Shown: positions 1 to 12,566, counted from the first letter of the stretch. The stretch: DNA of 64,000 nt from Coriaria nepalensis (GCA_027186245.1 CP114487.1:11217001-11281000), one strand, 5' to 3'. The notes: generated from the letters alone by a model not told the origin. Numbers and translations are program-made.

Positions 1-2036
1 GCGTTCCTAAAGAAGGACTCAGAATACAGGATGTACTAGTCAGAATTGCAGTGTTGCTTTTGATACGGGATAAAGTGAGCTTCATAAACAATGGTCTCAT
101 AAGTTCATGTTACATTATTAGTTTACATTTACGAATTGTTTGCCCTTGACGTAGCTCTGCAGTCTAAACTCTAAATGTTTCATGAAACCTTTTCTGGAGA
201 AATATGTAGGAGTAGGTGAAGTTTTCAAGATTGTTCCTTTCATTATTTGTACGATGTGAAATTGTAGGCTAAGTATGCATCAGAAAATCAGGGTGATCCA
301 CTTTTCAAAAAGGACATTATATCACGCCACCCAGCACTGAAGGGTGGAAAACACTGGAAGGAGGAGCATGATGTATTACTACTGCATGCTGTGTTGAAGT
401 ATGTAAAATCTAATCTCTGGACATATGTTTATGCCCATTTGTGATTTTGCCTTTTTTAATTTTTTTCTTTGTTCAAGTGACCTCTATTCATTACTTATTT
501 ATCTAAATGTTTTGATCTCAAGGCATGGCTACGGTAGATGGCAAGCTATTGTTGATGATAAAGACTTGAGAATTCAAGAGCTCATTTGTTTAGAGTTGAA
601 TCTTCCCATCATAAATCTACCTGTGCCGGGGCAAGTGGGTTCTCTAGCACAGAGTGCCGGAAACACAACTGTTGCAGAACCCCCTGGCAACCAATCTAGG
701 GAAAATGGTAGTGGAAATGATGCTGCTACAGATGTGGCACAAGGAACTATAGATACTCCTAACCAACCCCAAATATTTCAAGATTCTACGATAATGTATC
801 ATTTTAGAGATATGCAGAGAAGACAGGTTGAGTTCATTAAGAAAAGGGTGCTCCTCTTGGAAAAAGGACTCAATGCAGAGTATCAGAAAGAATACTACGT
901 AAGTATCACATTTTATTTCACCTGCTGCTGTATTGAGGTTTTATTGTAAACACCCCCCCCCCCCCCCCTCTCCTCTTTTGCTCTCAGGGTGACACAAAGT
1001 CAAATGGAGTTATAAGTGAAGAGAGCGAGAATGAACCAAAAGTAACCAATGTGCCGAAATCAAGCTTTGTGGAGTCTGACACTGAAAGGACAAGCCAATT
1101 GCCTCAGATGGAACCAATTGGTGAGAACTTATTTGACATGCCTAAAATTTGAGTTTGTACTTCCTTGTGCTAGAAAGACAAGTGGTGTATGCATGCATGG
1201 CAGTCTGAATTGCAAGTTTTTCATACATTCCGGAGGTCAAAGTGATTCACTCATACTGTTAGACTTTTAGGGATTAAAAGAATGTTTCTTTGCATTTCTG
1301 GCCGGGGAATTTAGTCTTGCCGATATGAAGTAATTATACATTATGATGACTTCTTATCAATTTTTGTCTTAGTGGTCTGATCTGTTTTCCTCTATAAAGT
1401 TGTAATGAATAATATTCTGCTCGTGCAGCTTCCATAGATATTTCAGCTGCTGCTTGTGATGAAAATACAGATCGATTGGAACTTGGCCGCCTTTATAATC
1501 AGGTCATCCCTTTGGACAGGATTTGATTATATAGTGTACTAGTGATTGAGTAGATAGAGGAAATTAGAGATGCTAATTTTGTTCCTTTTGTTTTTTTTTT
1601 CATTTTCTCTTTGCAGACGTGCAAGGTTGTGGAGGAAGCTTCTAATGAGTTCGTACTGGCATCCTCAGCGAGCCAATCAGCAACTTTGGACTTAACAAGG
1701 AACCTTCTTCCCCTTGAAACCATTTCCAAAGATATAAACCGAATTTTATCTCCTTCAGTGGAACAGATTTCATCTTCATCACAATCAACTTTAGAGTCAA
1801 ATCAGCAAAGTCAGCCCGAATTAATAAAGGATGATGTGGGCCCAGAATCACCAGGCAATAAGCAAGATGATCAGAAGCCAGCCATCCTACCAGATGTTGA
1901 GATGCCGGATTCTGCAGGCCACCATGAACCTGAAAATGGAAGTAGCGAGCCAATGCTGACTGATCATGATCCGGTAGAAGAAAGCAGTGAAGAGGATACT
2001 AATACAGGAGAGCGGGTCGGTGTATTAGATGATTAA
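1..2036 (+). CDS. PKL: PICKLE-type CHD3 chromatin remodeler, C-terminal part (5' end outside window)
   Basis: This is the 3' end of a CHD3/Mi-2-type ATP-dependent chromatin remodeler of the PICKLE family, nuclear proteins linked to H3K27me3 and repression of embryonic and meristem genes. Exons read as 1-74, 268-398, 523-898, 988-1120, 1429-1502 and 1617-2036; they join in one frame and give about 401 residues to a TAA stop. Diagnostic stretches are KEGLRIQDVLVRIAVLLLIR, KHGYGRWQAIVDDKD, the INLPVPGQ segment and YHFRDMQRRQVEFIKKRVLLL, all in the conserved region after the helicase. The tail is acidic and low in complexity, as in the family. Exon 2 uses the GTATGT donor at 399, which restores Lys-His before GYGRW. 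Intron 3 (899-987) carries a run of 16 C at 953-968. Chromodomains, PHD finger and ATPase would lie upstream of base 1. The gene converges on the type-B ARR. Confidence 0.93.
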
Positions 2037-2294
2037 AAGGAAATGACTGATCTAGTATGCCTTTGGGCCTCTTTAATTAGAAATATGTTAGCATTTTGTT
2101 ACACTCAACAACGATTCAATTAGGCAAAGCAAACAAAAAAATTAAAGAAAGGATATAAATCTTTCTTCTTTTCAATTGTAAAGGATCTTAACCACAAACT
2201 TAATCATAGGCACTCTCTTTTAGACAATGCTAATGAAAAATTAAACAGGAAGAAGTTAATTCCTTTTAGAAAAGAAGATAAGAAAAGGTGTATT

Positions 2295-2412
2295 AGTACA
2301 TAGAGAATAGAATACACTATTTGTCGGAATTTCTATAACTAAGATTAGATTTAAGTACATAGAAAATAGAATACACTATTTGTCGGAATTTCTATAACTA
2401 AGATTAGATTTA
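2295..2412. repeat. 59-bp tandem duplication, two copies
   Basis: Two head-to-tail copies of a 59-bp unit lie at 2295-2353 and 2354-2412 and differ at one base (agtacatagag versus agtacatagaa). They sit between the convergent stop codons of the PICKLE gene and the type-B ARR, in what is probably the 3' UTR of the ARR gene. Confidence 0.9.
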
Positions 2413-2436
2413 AGTATCATCATGAACCGATCAGGA

Positions 2437-4831
2437 TCAGATGCATGTTCCGATAGCATAAGTACTATCGCATCCAAACTCCCCTTCCAATAATTTCTCC
2501 TTAACTTGTTCCTACGACACCAAAATTAACTATCAATTAGTTCCACATATCATTACCAAATTCTATAAATTAAAAAAATTTAATGTAAGCAAAAGCAATC
2601 ACCTGTTTGGTCATGGCCCGAGCCAAATCTTCCAAGGAACCGAAACTGTCTTTCACGTTCTCCGGATGATCCAGTAACTCCGACCTTCCGATCAAATCGA
2701 AATCCTCATTCCCGGAAAAAACCATACTTCCATTCCCCAACATTTGAGCCGCTCCACCATTAACATCAACCACAGAATTCTCCCATCCTTGAAGTGGCAT
2801 TTCCGTAATTATCTGCTGATTGCATCTAATACTACTACTGCTACTACTCATTTGAGACGAACTTGGTAGAAAAGCATTAGCTTCGACCCTGGACGACTGG
2901 GCAGCGGTCATCCAAGCTTGGTTATTTACAAAACCGGGTGAAACAGAAGATTGAGAAAAGTGATTTCCGAATTGTACACCTCCTTGTGTTTCTTGACACT
3001 GTCCGGACGATGATACGAAGGACATATTAGATAAACTAAAAGTAGGATTATTGCTCAAGCTAGGAACAGTCATTTTTTCATCAGGAAGGTCGTTTAGAAT
3101 CCGCAGAGCAGGGGAGAAATCTCCAACAAAGTTGACATTATGCTTGTTATAGTTGATCGAGTTATTCAATCGGTATTTTCCGGAAGGAGAAGAAAGCGTC
3201 TGGATTCCCATATTATACGGTGTATTCAATCTATCAAGCATTCCAGTATTTGGGTTGGATCGAAAATAACCGTTGTTATGATACTGTGAAGAGGATCCGG
3301 CTGAAGTATGCAAGTTTCTGATTTGGTTAAGGGAATTGATTTCCATGTAGGAAGAATCTGTGAATGTAGAATGTTGCTGCAGGCTTGCCACTGAGCTGAT
3401 TCTTTTCAGGTAAAGCCTATATTTCTTCAGCCATAGGATCCATTATCAGAATCGAGCATTTCTCGAAAGAAACTTTGAAAGAAACTATGAATGATTAGAG
3501 GAAAGGAAGATTAGAAATTTACCTGGAGATGACTTGCTACATTTTCCCTTGTAAGCTTTTCTACATTCATCAAATCTAGGATTCTCTTAGGCACAGCCTC
3601 TGCATCCAAATCAAGTAGAATTAGGAGATTGTATGTTAAAAGATATAAAACCAGAATTAAACGATAGATGGTGTGAACATACTGTCTATGCCGAGCTGGT
3701 TAACTGCATTTACGAATTTGCGATGGAGCTCAACGGACCAAACGACCCGAGGCTTCTTTTGGGCCGACGGGTCTTCAATATCCATCCCGTTATCATCATT
3801 CTCCTCATCGTCATCTTCATTTGGGTACTTCCTTCTTTTTTTGAGCTTCCCACTTTGATCCACATTGCCCATCCCGGCCAATCCTCCTTCTCCGTTCCCA
3901 AACTGAGTCTTGTCATGATTCCCAGAATTACTCTTGTCCTTTGGATCGAACTTCTTTCTACGAATCACATGCTGCCATATATTCTGTAGTTCCTCAATCC
4001 GAACGGGTTTAAGCAAATAATCACAGGCTCCATGAGTTATCCCCTTCATGACAAGCTTTGTATCTCCATTCGCAGATAACACTATATTACACATATATCT
4101 AATCAGATTAGTGTGCTGCAATTTCTATCAAGTAGGGATTTTTCATGGTGGTAAATACTTACTAATGACAGGCAGATCCATCTCGAGGCCAACAAGCTCA
4201 AGAAGCTTAAACCCATCCATGTCAGGCATGTGGACATCACTGATAACTAGATCAAACTTGTTCTTGTTCTCTCTCAACATTCTTAGAGCTGTTATTGCCT
4301 GATTTGTTGTAGTGACTGAATAATCCATCAATCAATACAGAGGAAGGAAAAAAAAAACCACCAAGATTTTAGTATTCTAGAAATGTTCCATAAAGTACTC
4401 GGTACTATAGAAAGTAATATGTCTTATTATAAATGTTGATTTAGGAACACAAAACAGAGAGGGAGTGACGGGACATGGATTTGACCAGAAGAAAATAAAT
4501 TTTTATGTTCGTATCAAAAAACATCAATAGAATCTTTTAGACCATCTGAGATTAATTGCGGGGTGTTTAATATGAACCCTGTAGACAATCAAATAAATGA
4601 ATCACATGGATATGATAAATATGCAACCAAGGCAAAAGTTGTTCAACAAACAAAAAAAGAAAAAAGAAAAAAACAGAGCATAAATCGAGAGGAGGCAAAA
4701 CCGTGATATTGGCAACGACGAAGAAGAGTTTCTAAGAGCAAGAGGCAAGTAGGATCGTCGTCGACGGCTAGAACACGCATACCGATCGGGAACTGGTCGT
4801 TTGGATCCTCTATACTCTGCTCAACCATCAT
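2437..4831 (-). CDS. ARR12-like: Type-B response regulator (ARR10/ARR12 clade)
   Basis: This is a cytokinin-signalling transcription factor activated by phosphotransfer from AHP proteins in the nucleus. Exons in transcript order are 4831-4702, 4315-4163, 4081-3683, 3599-3523, 3424-2603 and 2511-2437, giving 551 residues. The receiver domain (about residues 18-135) has the acidic triad DDD (24-26), the likely phospho-acceptor Asp70 in [11 protein letters not shown] and Lys119 in [12 protein letters not shown] basic and acidic linker follows, then the GARP/Myb-like DNA-binding domain (about 204-262: [15 protein letters not shown] and [19 protein letters not shown]). The long Ser/Asn/Gln-rich C-terminus is typical of type-B activators. 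The first ATG is the Met-Met pair at 4831; the frame is open further upstream but only through a TTG codon. MVEQ at the start and the HVTTTNQA junction place it with ARR10/ARR12 rather than ARR1/ARR2. Confidence 0.93.
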
Positions 4832-7800
4832 TTCTTCTTCTTCTTCTACTTCCTTCTCAACCAGCAAAAAAAAAAACCTTTTTTTTTCTGGAAATTTACT
4901 ATTTGGAAACTTTCTCTATGACATAGACAAAACCCAGAGAAGGAATCTATGACGCGGTGAAGAAAAAGATTTGACAAAGAAGAAAGAGCAATTAGCTAAG
5001 CATGTGGGTGTGATCTTAGGAATCTGATTGGGGAACATGGAATTTCTTCTCCTTTTATCTTTTTTCTGGTAATTGTGAAAAATTGAATCTTTTCTAATAT
5101 TTTTAGCTCAGAGCTTGACACTCTCCTCTCACTCTCTCACTCTCTCTGCAACTGTTGGAAGAGAGAGAATCGGATTAGTTAATATATTTTTCTTACAAGG
5201 AGAGATCAGAATCATGGAAAACTTTATATTATATAAATAAACAAAAGAAAGTTTAGATTTTTGAAAGCTAAAAATTGAATTTTTATTTTCATTGTAATTG
5301 ATTACTTAAATGAAAAGTAGGGTATGATTCGAACATCAATTCAATATGAGGGGGGTGGAAATGGAGCTTTCGTTTTCATAAAAGATTGCGAAAATAGTGG
5401 AAGTATATTTATTATGATTTGTGGGTAAGAAAAGAAGATCCTTGGGAAGTTAAAAAAGGGTCAACAAAAATTGAAGGAATACTGGAATAAGAAGTGGGGG
5501 TGGGGGGGACCCCTAAAAAGCTGTGAAATGCATGCTTATTATGCTTTAGCTTTTCATCATAGGAAAAAGATGTTACGTATAATTATAAATATTATTTTTT
5601 ATCTTTTAAATAAATATAATATTTATAATTATAACATATTATGTAAATATTTTTCATGTGATCTTGCAATGATAATGGTAATATTATGATTACAATGTGT
5701 TTCTGATTGATTGCAGTTCAGCTACAATAACTTATGACGAGTGAGAGATATTGGGCTGGCAGTGATGCGGCGCCCGGCCCAAAGTGTTGGGCTGACATAC
5801 TCCTCAAGACGGTAACTAATAGTTGGGTGGGCCCATAATATAGTTTAAGGAGGCCCGATAAGAAGAAGCTATCCGAGTATATTAAAAAGAATACTTCCCC
5901 TTAAACTACTAATTTTAATTAATTAATTAATTATTATTATTATTAAAATATTAGTAACATATGGTCCAAAGAGATTAACACATAGATTAAGAGATATAGG
6001 TGGATTAATTAATAATTATGAGATGCTGCTTTGTGGTGGGTTAGTCTAGAAAGACAGAAATCTAATAAAGAGATTTTGTTTCAATTAAAAAATTACACGA
6101 AATTAATGATACGTCTGGAATAACATGGCATGAAGTGTTTGTTTTTGCGTAACCCAATCAAAGTGATCTAACTCACCCAAAAAAAAAAAAAATAATAATA
6201 ATTAATTAATTTTAAATCTAGCCGGAGATTATATATATATATATATATATATATGCATATCTTATGGTCGATTAACTGTAGGATTTGATCTACTTCAAAA
6301 TTATTTAAGGTATAATCTCGATCGGATTAGGATTTAGAATATATAGCATATATGATGATGACGATGATGATGATGATATAGGGCCTCCGAATCAGCGTCC
6401 CCCCTTATCTGTCGGCCATATTATCCCCATCACACTATTACACGTATCTATGTATCTATGTATCTATGTATCTATGTATCTATGTATCTATGTATCTATG
6501 TATCTATGTATCTATGTATCTATGTATCTATGTATCTATGTATCTATGTATCAATGTATCTATGTATATGAATTCTCATTGTACGGATATAATCTAAGGA
6601 ACGAACCAAATTTTATTTTAAACTACAAATATCAATCTTGATAGTTAATGTCGTTGCTTGTAATTTAATTTATCACGTGATAATAAATATATTAATAAAA
6701 ATATCTTAATTATTTATAGATATATGTGTTAGGTTGACTAAATGTTTGAGAAAGTTAAAAGATTTATGTATAATGTATAATTTTGGTAAATTAATAATTT
6801 TATTTAAATAATATTTTTTATCGATATTGATTTTGAAATAACACGTTAAATTAATAATTTATTATAAATTTCATGTAATATATAAATTAATAATGTCTTA
6901 ATATATAATATGTATAATTTAATCATAAGGTATTCATAAAGTATGATTCGATTGTTGATTATTTTTTTATTCAAAATGAACTTGGATCTAATCTCTAAGT
7001 TTTCTTAATGTTGTAAAAAGTTCAGGTGTAATTTTTTCATACCGTAATGAAAAATTATTTAATTTCATTACCGCCTTAAGAACTTATTTTCACGAAACAT
7101 GATCCATAGTAAAACTATTATCTTAAACTTCAACATCTTGACGGGTTTTCATGATGTTCTCATTTATCTAGTCATTGGTCAACATCTATAAGTTGTATTG
7201 TTTTCTCTAGAATAGTTCAAAAGGTCATATCAAAATTCATTCTATTACGACAAATCAATTCTTTGTTTATATTTTGCATCATTATCTAACTGTTCATCCA
7301 AATTATTTGAACTTATATTATCCGAAGATCGAATTTTACAATATTAAAAATAATTTACAATTATATTTTTTATAAACATCTATTATCATAATCGAAATTA
7401 TACAATCCGGTGCCTCTAAAATATATGTTTTGGATTTAGTTCCCCTACCTAGTTTATAACCCTTCAAAAGACTGCGATGCAATTGACAAATGATAATCCA
7501 TCTTCAAGGCTCACCAAATTAAAATTTTATATTTAATTTATTTTTAAATAAAGTTAATAAATTAATAAATGATGAATTTATTAATAATTTAATATGTCAC
7601 CAAAATAATAAATATTTTTATCTCAAGACTATTAACTTATTGAGATTTTATTATATATAGTTATTGAAATAGGATGGTCTTTTGACTCTACTACTATCAC
7701 ACTATGGAAGGATTATCATGTCAAATTATCAATCTTAATTCTTAGTACTTACCATAAGGATTAATAAAACTTGGTAAAAGAGAAGTTATTTTACCACACA

Positions 7801-7841
7801 TTATATCAAATGACATGTAACAGATAAATAAATAGTTAATT

Positions 7842-7880
<39 letters not shown>

Positions 7881-8324
7881 GTCGGATTAGTTAAGAATTT
7901 AGGATGCCCTAATTAACCAACCTACTCCGCTGACATGGAAGCTTCTCTTCTCTATTGGGTTGTCACCCCTACAAGCTTCTCTTCTTCCATCAATGTATAT
8001 AACATTATATATCCCTCCACTACCTTTAACTACATTAATGTATAATAGATATCCATATTAAGACATCATGTACGTGCCTTTGCATAAAAGTAATATAATA
8101 ATTAATAATTATCAAAATGGGTCATAATTGAACACATTGTCATCTAAATGGATGAATTTGATCGATTTGTTTAATTTGGTGGGGCAAATTTCTAATTTAA
8201 GTATAGTAATTAACTTCGAATTTTAACCTGTACAAAACCATTCACTTTCCCATCAAAATCAAAACCCTTTTTTTTTTCCAATCCCTTTTCGCTATCAAAG
8301 AAACATCGATCAGAGACTTCATTG
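4832..8324. other. AT-rich intergenic spacer between divergent ARR and zinc-finger genes
   Basis: No gene is supported here. About 4840-5200 (CT-rich, e.g. 5122-5150) probably holds the ARR 5' UTR and promoter. The rest is AT-rich with simple repeats: an AT run at 6230-6254, an ATG-type triplet run at about 6352-6376, the 8-bp array at 6444-6567 and a run of about 31 A at 7846-7876. The last kilobase should include the promoter of the zinc-finger gene. Confidence 0.7.
6444..6567. repeat. 8-bp minisatellite (GTATCTAT)n, about 15 copies
   Basis: The unit GTATCTAT repeats about 15 times; one copy is changed (tcaatgta). It makes a spurious open frame of repeated Met-Tyr-Leu-Cys-Ile-Tyr-Val-Ser that is not a gene. 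Confidence 0.92.
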
Positions 8325-9170
8325 ATGGAGGAAAACACAACAATCTCAGCTCCTGATCCCTCATATTGTCCAAACACGCCCTTACAGAACCTAAGAGAAA
8401 ACAAACAAAACCTAGTTCATCATGTTGAAGAATTAGACGAAGAAGACAGTAATAAAGACTATCGTGATCAAGATCGAGATCAAGAAGGTCGTGCACGTAA
8501 TCGTCAAGGTTTTAGTCATCAAGAACTGAATCTTTTCGATAATTTCGAAATGGGTTCATCCCGATCCGCTGCGCCTGATTGTGAGCTGGATCATGAACAA
8601 CATGATCATCATCATCATGAAGCTCGAGTTTTCTCATGCAACTACTGTCAAAGAAAATTCTACAGTTCACAAGCACTAGGAGGGCACCAAAATGCTCACA
8701 AAAGAGAAAGAAATCTAGCCAAAAGATCAAGTCAAAGATTGTTATTAGGGCAAACCAATCTCATACCATTTAACATGGCGTCGACCGGTGATTACCCCAA
8801 TTTTCAGCTTCATCATCATGAAAACCGTCAGTACTGCTATCCTGCAAGCATGGCTTCCCTTCCTCTACGTGGCGGTTTTAATATTAACAGTAATAGTACT
8901 TATAGGTCTCTTGGAATTCAAGCGCACTCAATGATTCACAAGCCTTCTTCCTCATCTTCTTCCTCTAATTCGTTTGGCTTTGGAACTGGAATTAGATCAC
9001 CTCTTATGGGTCAACAGCCTGGGATTGGGAAGCTTCCAAGCGAAGGATTCATGGCGGCCAGAGGTAGTGTTGGAAGGTTTGATATGGTCGGAACAGGCAG
9101 TGGTTTGTATATGGCTAAACCAGTGCAGGAGGAGGAGATTAAGAATCTTGATTTGTCACTTAAGCTCTAA
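8325..9170 (+). CDS. Single C2H2 zinc-finger protein with C-terminal EAR repression motif
   Basis: This is an intronless C1-type plant C2H2 zinc-finger transcription factor, probably a nuclear repressor. The start is the ATG at 8325; the TTG just before it is not a start. The product is 281 residues. One finger, CNYCQRKFYSSQALGGHQNAH, carries the plant-specific QALGGH core at about residues 105-125. Upstream are a LNLFDNF segment (about 67-73) and a His-rich patch. The protein ends in DLSLKL, a textbook LxLxL EAR motif that in this family recruits TOPLESS-type corepressors. The pattern resembles the ZFP1/ZFP3/ZFP4/ZFP7 group; from memory ZFP3 (At5g25160) lies in the Arabidopsis block that also holds ERF003, which fits the gene order here. 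The exact paralogue is not resolved. Confidence 0.93.
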   Translation: MEENTTISAPDPSYCPNTPLQNLRENKQNLVHHVEELDEEDSNKDYRDQDRDQEGRARNRQGFSHQELNLFDNFEMGSSRSAAPDCELDHEQHDHHHHEARVFSCNYCQRKFYSSQALGGHQNAHKRERNLAKRSSQRLLLGQTNLIPFNMASTGDYPNFQLHHHENRQYCYPASMASLPLRGGFNINSNSTYRSLGIQAHSMIHKPSSSSSSSNSFGFGTGIRSPLMGQQPGIGKLPSEGFMAARGSVGRFDMVGTGSGLYMAKPVQEEEIKNLDLSLKL

Positions 9171-11827
9171 AAATCTTTATTAAGATCTTCCTTAAATGAT
9201 AATTATAATATCTTGGTTGATCAACATATATATATCTATATATATATATATATGTGTGTGTGATTTTGTTTGAATTAAATATATGTAGTACCCTTATTAG
9301 GAATTATTAACAGCCTGTAAAATAATTATTTTTTCTTGATTTTGTTTATGATGATTATTCATCGGAATATTTGTTCTTGTTCTTGTGCTTGACAGAGACT
9401 GTCATTTCCTAATCTTTTGTTGGAAAAAGTACAGATCAAAATTGGTTTGAGTTAGTTTCAACTAAAAAACCAGCAACAATCGATTCTGTAATGGAAAAAT
9501 AGAGAAAATAGATTAGTCGATGATTAATAAAATCTAAAACGTAAATTTTATTGATTTAATATAATTATCTAAATAACTATAACAAACTGAAACTAAAATA
9601 TTTAAAATATGATTACAAAAATTGATTGAGACTGTGATTTTTTAGGAGACTATAAATCATTTGTTTTAAACTCAACCAGACAAATTATGATTTGTATTCT
9701 TAACTTAATAAAACCGTCAAAATAGATATTCTGACCAAAATACCATCTAATGGATATATTATTTCATATAATGCTCCGACACACATCTAATGAGCTTGCA
9801 AACTTGTTGGAATTGGATTTGGATAAAAAATAATTCAAATTTGTAGACTTGCCTTGTTGATCGAGCAATAGGCAAACCAAAAATTCAGTTGTCGAGGCGT
9901 CAACCTATCGACCCAACGAGGACTTCGAGTATGTTAAACTCATTGAGTTTTTCAACCTATTGAGTATTTCGAGCCGTCGACCCATAGAGTACTTCGACCC
10001 ATCGACCCTGCTCAGTTGCAATAGATTATAACTTTTTCAATTTTGATTCGATCTAACTAATTCTTCCGTAACAAGTTTATTTCATCCTCTTTCAACTGTA
10101 AGAATGGTGATCAACTCTAAAGTTCACCGAACCCAAACAATCAACTCTAATCACTCTTCTTATTCATTAGGAAGTGGTTTCACATTCTTCAAACAATGCA
10201 CGTTACTGTAAGAGAAGTGTAAAGAATTGTTTGATCGATAATTAATAAGATATCACGAGTAAAAATTCGAGATGGGACTAAAGACATTGATGGTTTCTGC
10301 TTGCTTGTTTAATCAAATTGGCACCATCTTTCTGCCAACCATGCGTCGATTAAGGAGCGATTAGGACAACACTTCATTTTCTAAAAACACATGCTAATGG
10401 ATATGCAAACACTGAACGCGGCTCCTACTCCGATACCATGATAAATGGGCCCGACCCTCCCAAAAGTTAGCTAGGAAGGTGCTCATACTATATATATACA
10501 CCATAAAAACAACTTTAGGACGTGGGACACCAAAACCTCTTAACATAACTCAAGTGTACAAGATTTAAATCTTAATCCATCTATAATTGCGGCAGATATA
10601 TTCGTTAATTAATTATTTTTGAAAGGCATTAAAGCAGATTAAGACTTGCTAATTGTTTAATAATTTTAACACGAGGAGGGTACATGTAGCTTGTCACAAT
10701 GTATGTGGTCGTCACTTTCATAAAGTGATCTCAAATCTGGGAAAGATCTGATCATATAATTATGTAATCACCCGTTCTGCTTAAAAGACATATGCGCATA
10801 TACGACGTCATTTCTGACCTCGGTTTACAATTTATTCTTTTACAATTGCTTTGGGTATTTATCACGTAAGGGTCTAGTATTGGATGCATTTTCTGAATGA
10901 TGGGCCTTGACCTAAAGTATCATGACGGAGCTCCTGCAGAATAAACACCGAGCAATAGAGTCCAAAATCTAAGAAACAGTGAGATGATATTATATGTGAG
11001 AGTGGATTATAGCAATATATATATTCAATATGATAGTGACCTTTAATAGCATCAAGTTGGGGAACATTGACATAGCTCAGAAGAATCTAGCAAAAGAAGG
11101 GGAGACAAGTTTGACAAGTCAAAATACTTGTGAACTATGATCACAATATGAAACATCGATATATTTAGCCCTAGTCTCTAACCCATATCTTCTAATCACT
11201 ATCCCCGTCTCTTCAACACCAAGTTCATCCTTCTAAATCCTAGGATATGCCCCTTTTTAAGTCATTCCAAGTCATTGGGACAAGCCAAAATTTGTGTGAG
11301 AGGTTGGCCACAAGCATCATTGTTCCATGCTTGTCTACTACCCTCATCACGACACCTATAGTGGGTATTCTATAGGCAAATCTTGATAATGAAAAAACCA
11401 GTAACAGATTTAATTAACAGCATATTATTTTTAGTCCGATGACATGGAATGAAAAATTGTCACATGCAATATGATCAAATCAACCCATATATTCAGACTA
11501 CAAGTCAAGGGGAAGTCATGAAATCATTGAACCAAAACTCGCAGTATATAACTCACCATGAAAAGGACAAGGCAATCAACTCAAATGAAAGCCACAAAAT
11601 ACTATGGAAGCCACAAAACAAGTCAAAACTCCTGTCAATATACTTGTTTTGATTATCTTCAGCCAAAAACAATTGAAAAGGCAATTCTTCCTAAAGCAGC
11701 TCTGTGCTTCATATAGGGAAATCATATTTGCAAGTGATGAAATAAAAAGCCTAAAATTATAATATCAAATTTAGTATTTTCTTCCTCACCAGTGTCTTGC
11801 TCACCAACGCTTGAACAAGATATCATA
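9171..11827. other. Intergenic region with retroelement debris
   Basis: No gene is supported. The 3' UTR of the zinc-finger gene is followed by a TA/TG microsatellite (about 9228-9262). About 9840-10020 holds irregular repeats around cgacccatcgag and acttcgag that look like old transposon sequence. A short LTR-like segment lies at 10421-10545. From 10600 to 11827 I see only AT-rich unique sequence without a convincing reading frame. Confidence 0.6.
10421..10545 (-). mobile_element. Short LTR plus primer-binding-site remnant (TRIM/Copia-like)
   Basis: On the minus strand an LTR-like segment runs from TGTTAAGAGG (10545) to TTTATCA (10439), about 107 bp. It is followed at once by TGGTATCGGAGTAGGAGC, which resembles the initiator-Met tRNA primer-binding site TGGTATCAGAGC. 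The LTR text (gtcccacgtcctaaagttg, then ctagctaacttttgggagg) is a form seen again and again in eudicot genomes. I found no second LTR or internal coding region, so this is a truncated copy. The LTR limits are inferred from the TG...CA ends. Confidence 0.55.
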
Positions 11828-12566
11828 TTATCTCTCCACAAAAGACTTGACTTGTCCCAACTATTGGATAAGTTCCCTTCTATCCTTGTTCATAATGAAC
11901 TCATGCAAGAACAAATAAAGATCATCATTTATCCCTCTCATGGCCAAGTAGTTACCAAACGCATTTTGAATCTCATTGTTCAATTTCCTGAAATCAGATA
12001 AACATGATCAAGTACGTAAACTTTCTGAACCTCTAAAGAATCAGGCCAAGCCGAGCACACAAACTCCAGATCTCTGGACCCATCTGCCTTCGAAATACCA
12101 ACAAGCAAGCTGATGTGACGACAAAGATCTTCTTCGCCAGAGCTGTCATCTCCAGATTGACGAAACTGTCTCAAAACCATCAAACATAGTAGCTTCAATT
12201 TTGATATTTTCAGCTTCTCCAACTTATCCTCTCATTGTTATCGATTGCTCGCCAGGTCGATCTTCTACCGTGAATAAATTGAGATGCTTGATTGCTAATA
12301 TACACATCACTAAAACTAAAAATGCAATAACATTATACCGGCATTTTCACAGGAATCAAACAGGTGAAAACTGGGAAATAAAAGAGAATAAATCAATGGA
12401 GAATCAAACCTGATGGAGAGGAGCGTAGTCGAGCTGGTACTGAATCTCGTTACGAAGGATTCTGAGGATGTTATCCTCGAAGGGGGATTTGGAATTTGGC
12501 TCCGCAGCGTAGGGTCTGGATTGGAAGAGAAACGTTGAAAGAAAACATGGGGATTTCCGAAATCCA
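11828..12566 (-). pseudogene. Decayed mitochondrial glycoprotein (MAM33/p32) family gene
   Basis: Parts of a plant MAM33/p32 mitochondrial-matrix protein can be read only by changing frame. The first exon contains PFEDNILRILRNEIQYQLDY and ends at a donor near 12411. The next contains VEDRPGEQ, then NIKIEATMFDG, then EEDLCRHISLLVGISKADGS and EFVCSAWPDSLEVQKVY. The last part is FRKLNNEIQNAFGNYLAMRG and LFLHEF. Lesions seen: no ATG in the N-terminal frame, a TAA at 12224-12226 where the family has Lys, a frameshift near 12155, loss of the block after QKVY with a second shift near 12010, and a TAG at 11861-11863 where Trp is expected before LGQVKSFV. An intron is retained, so this is a decayed genomic duplicate rather than a retrocopy. 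Confidence 0.85.

Noticed and set aside
4832..4867. Extension of the type-B ARR start to 4867
   Set aside because: The first codon there is TTG. The first ATG is the Met-Met pair at 4831.
6450..6641. 63-codon frame of repeated Met-Tyr-Leu-Cys-Ile-Tyr-Val-Ser
   Set aside because: It is created wholly by the 8-bp tandem repeat.
10425..10445. tRNA-like sequence gctcctactccgatacca
   Set aside because: It is the complement of a retroelement primer-binding site; no cloverleaf can be drawn around it.
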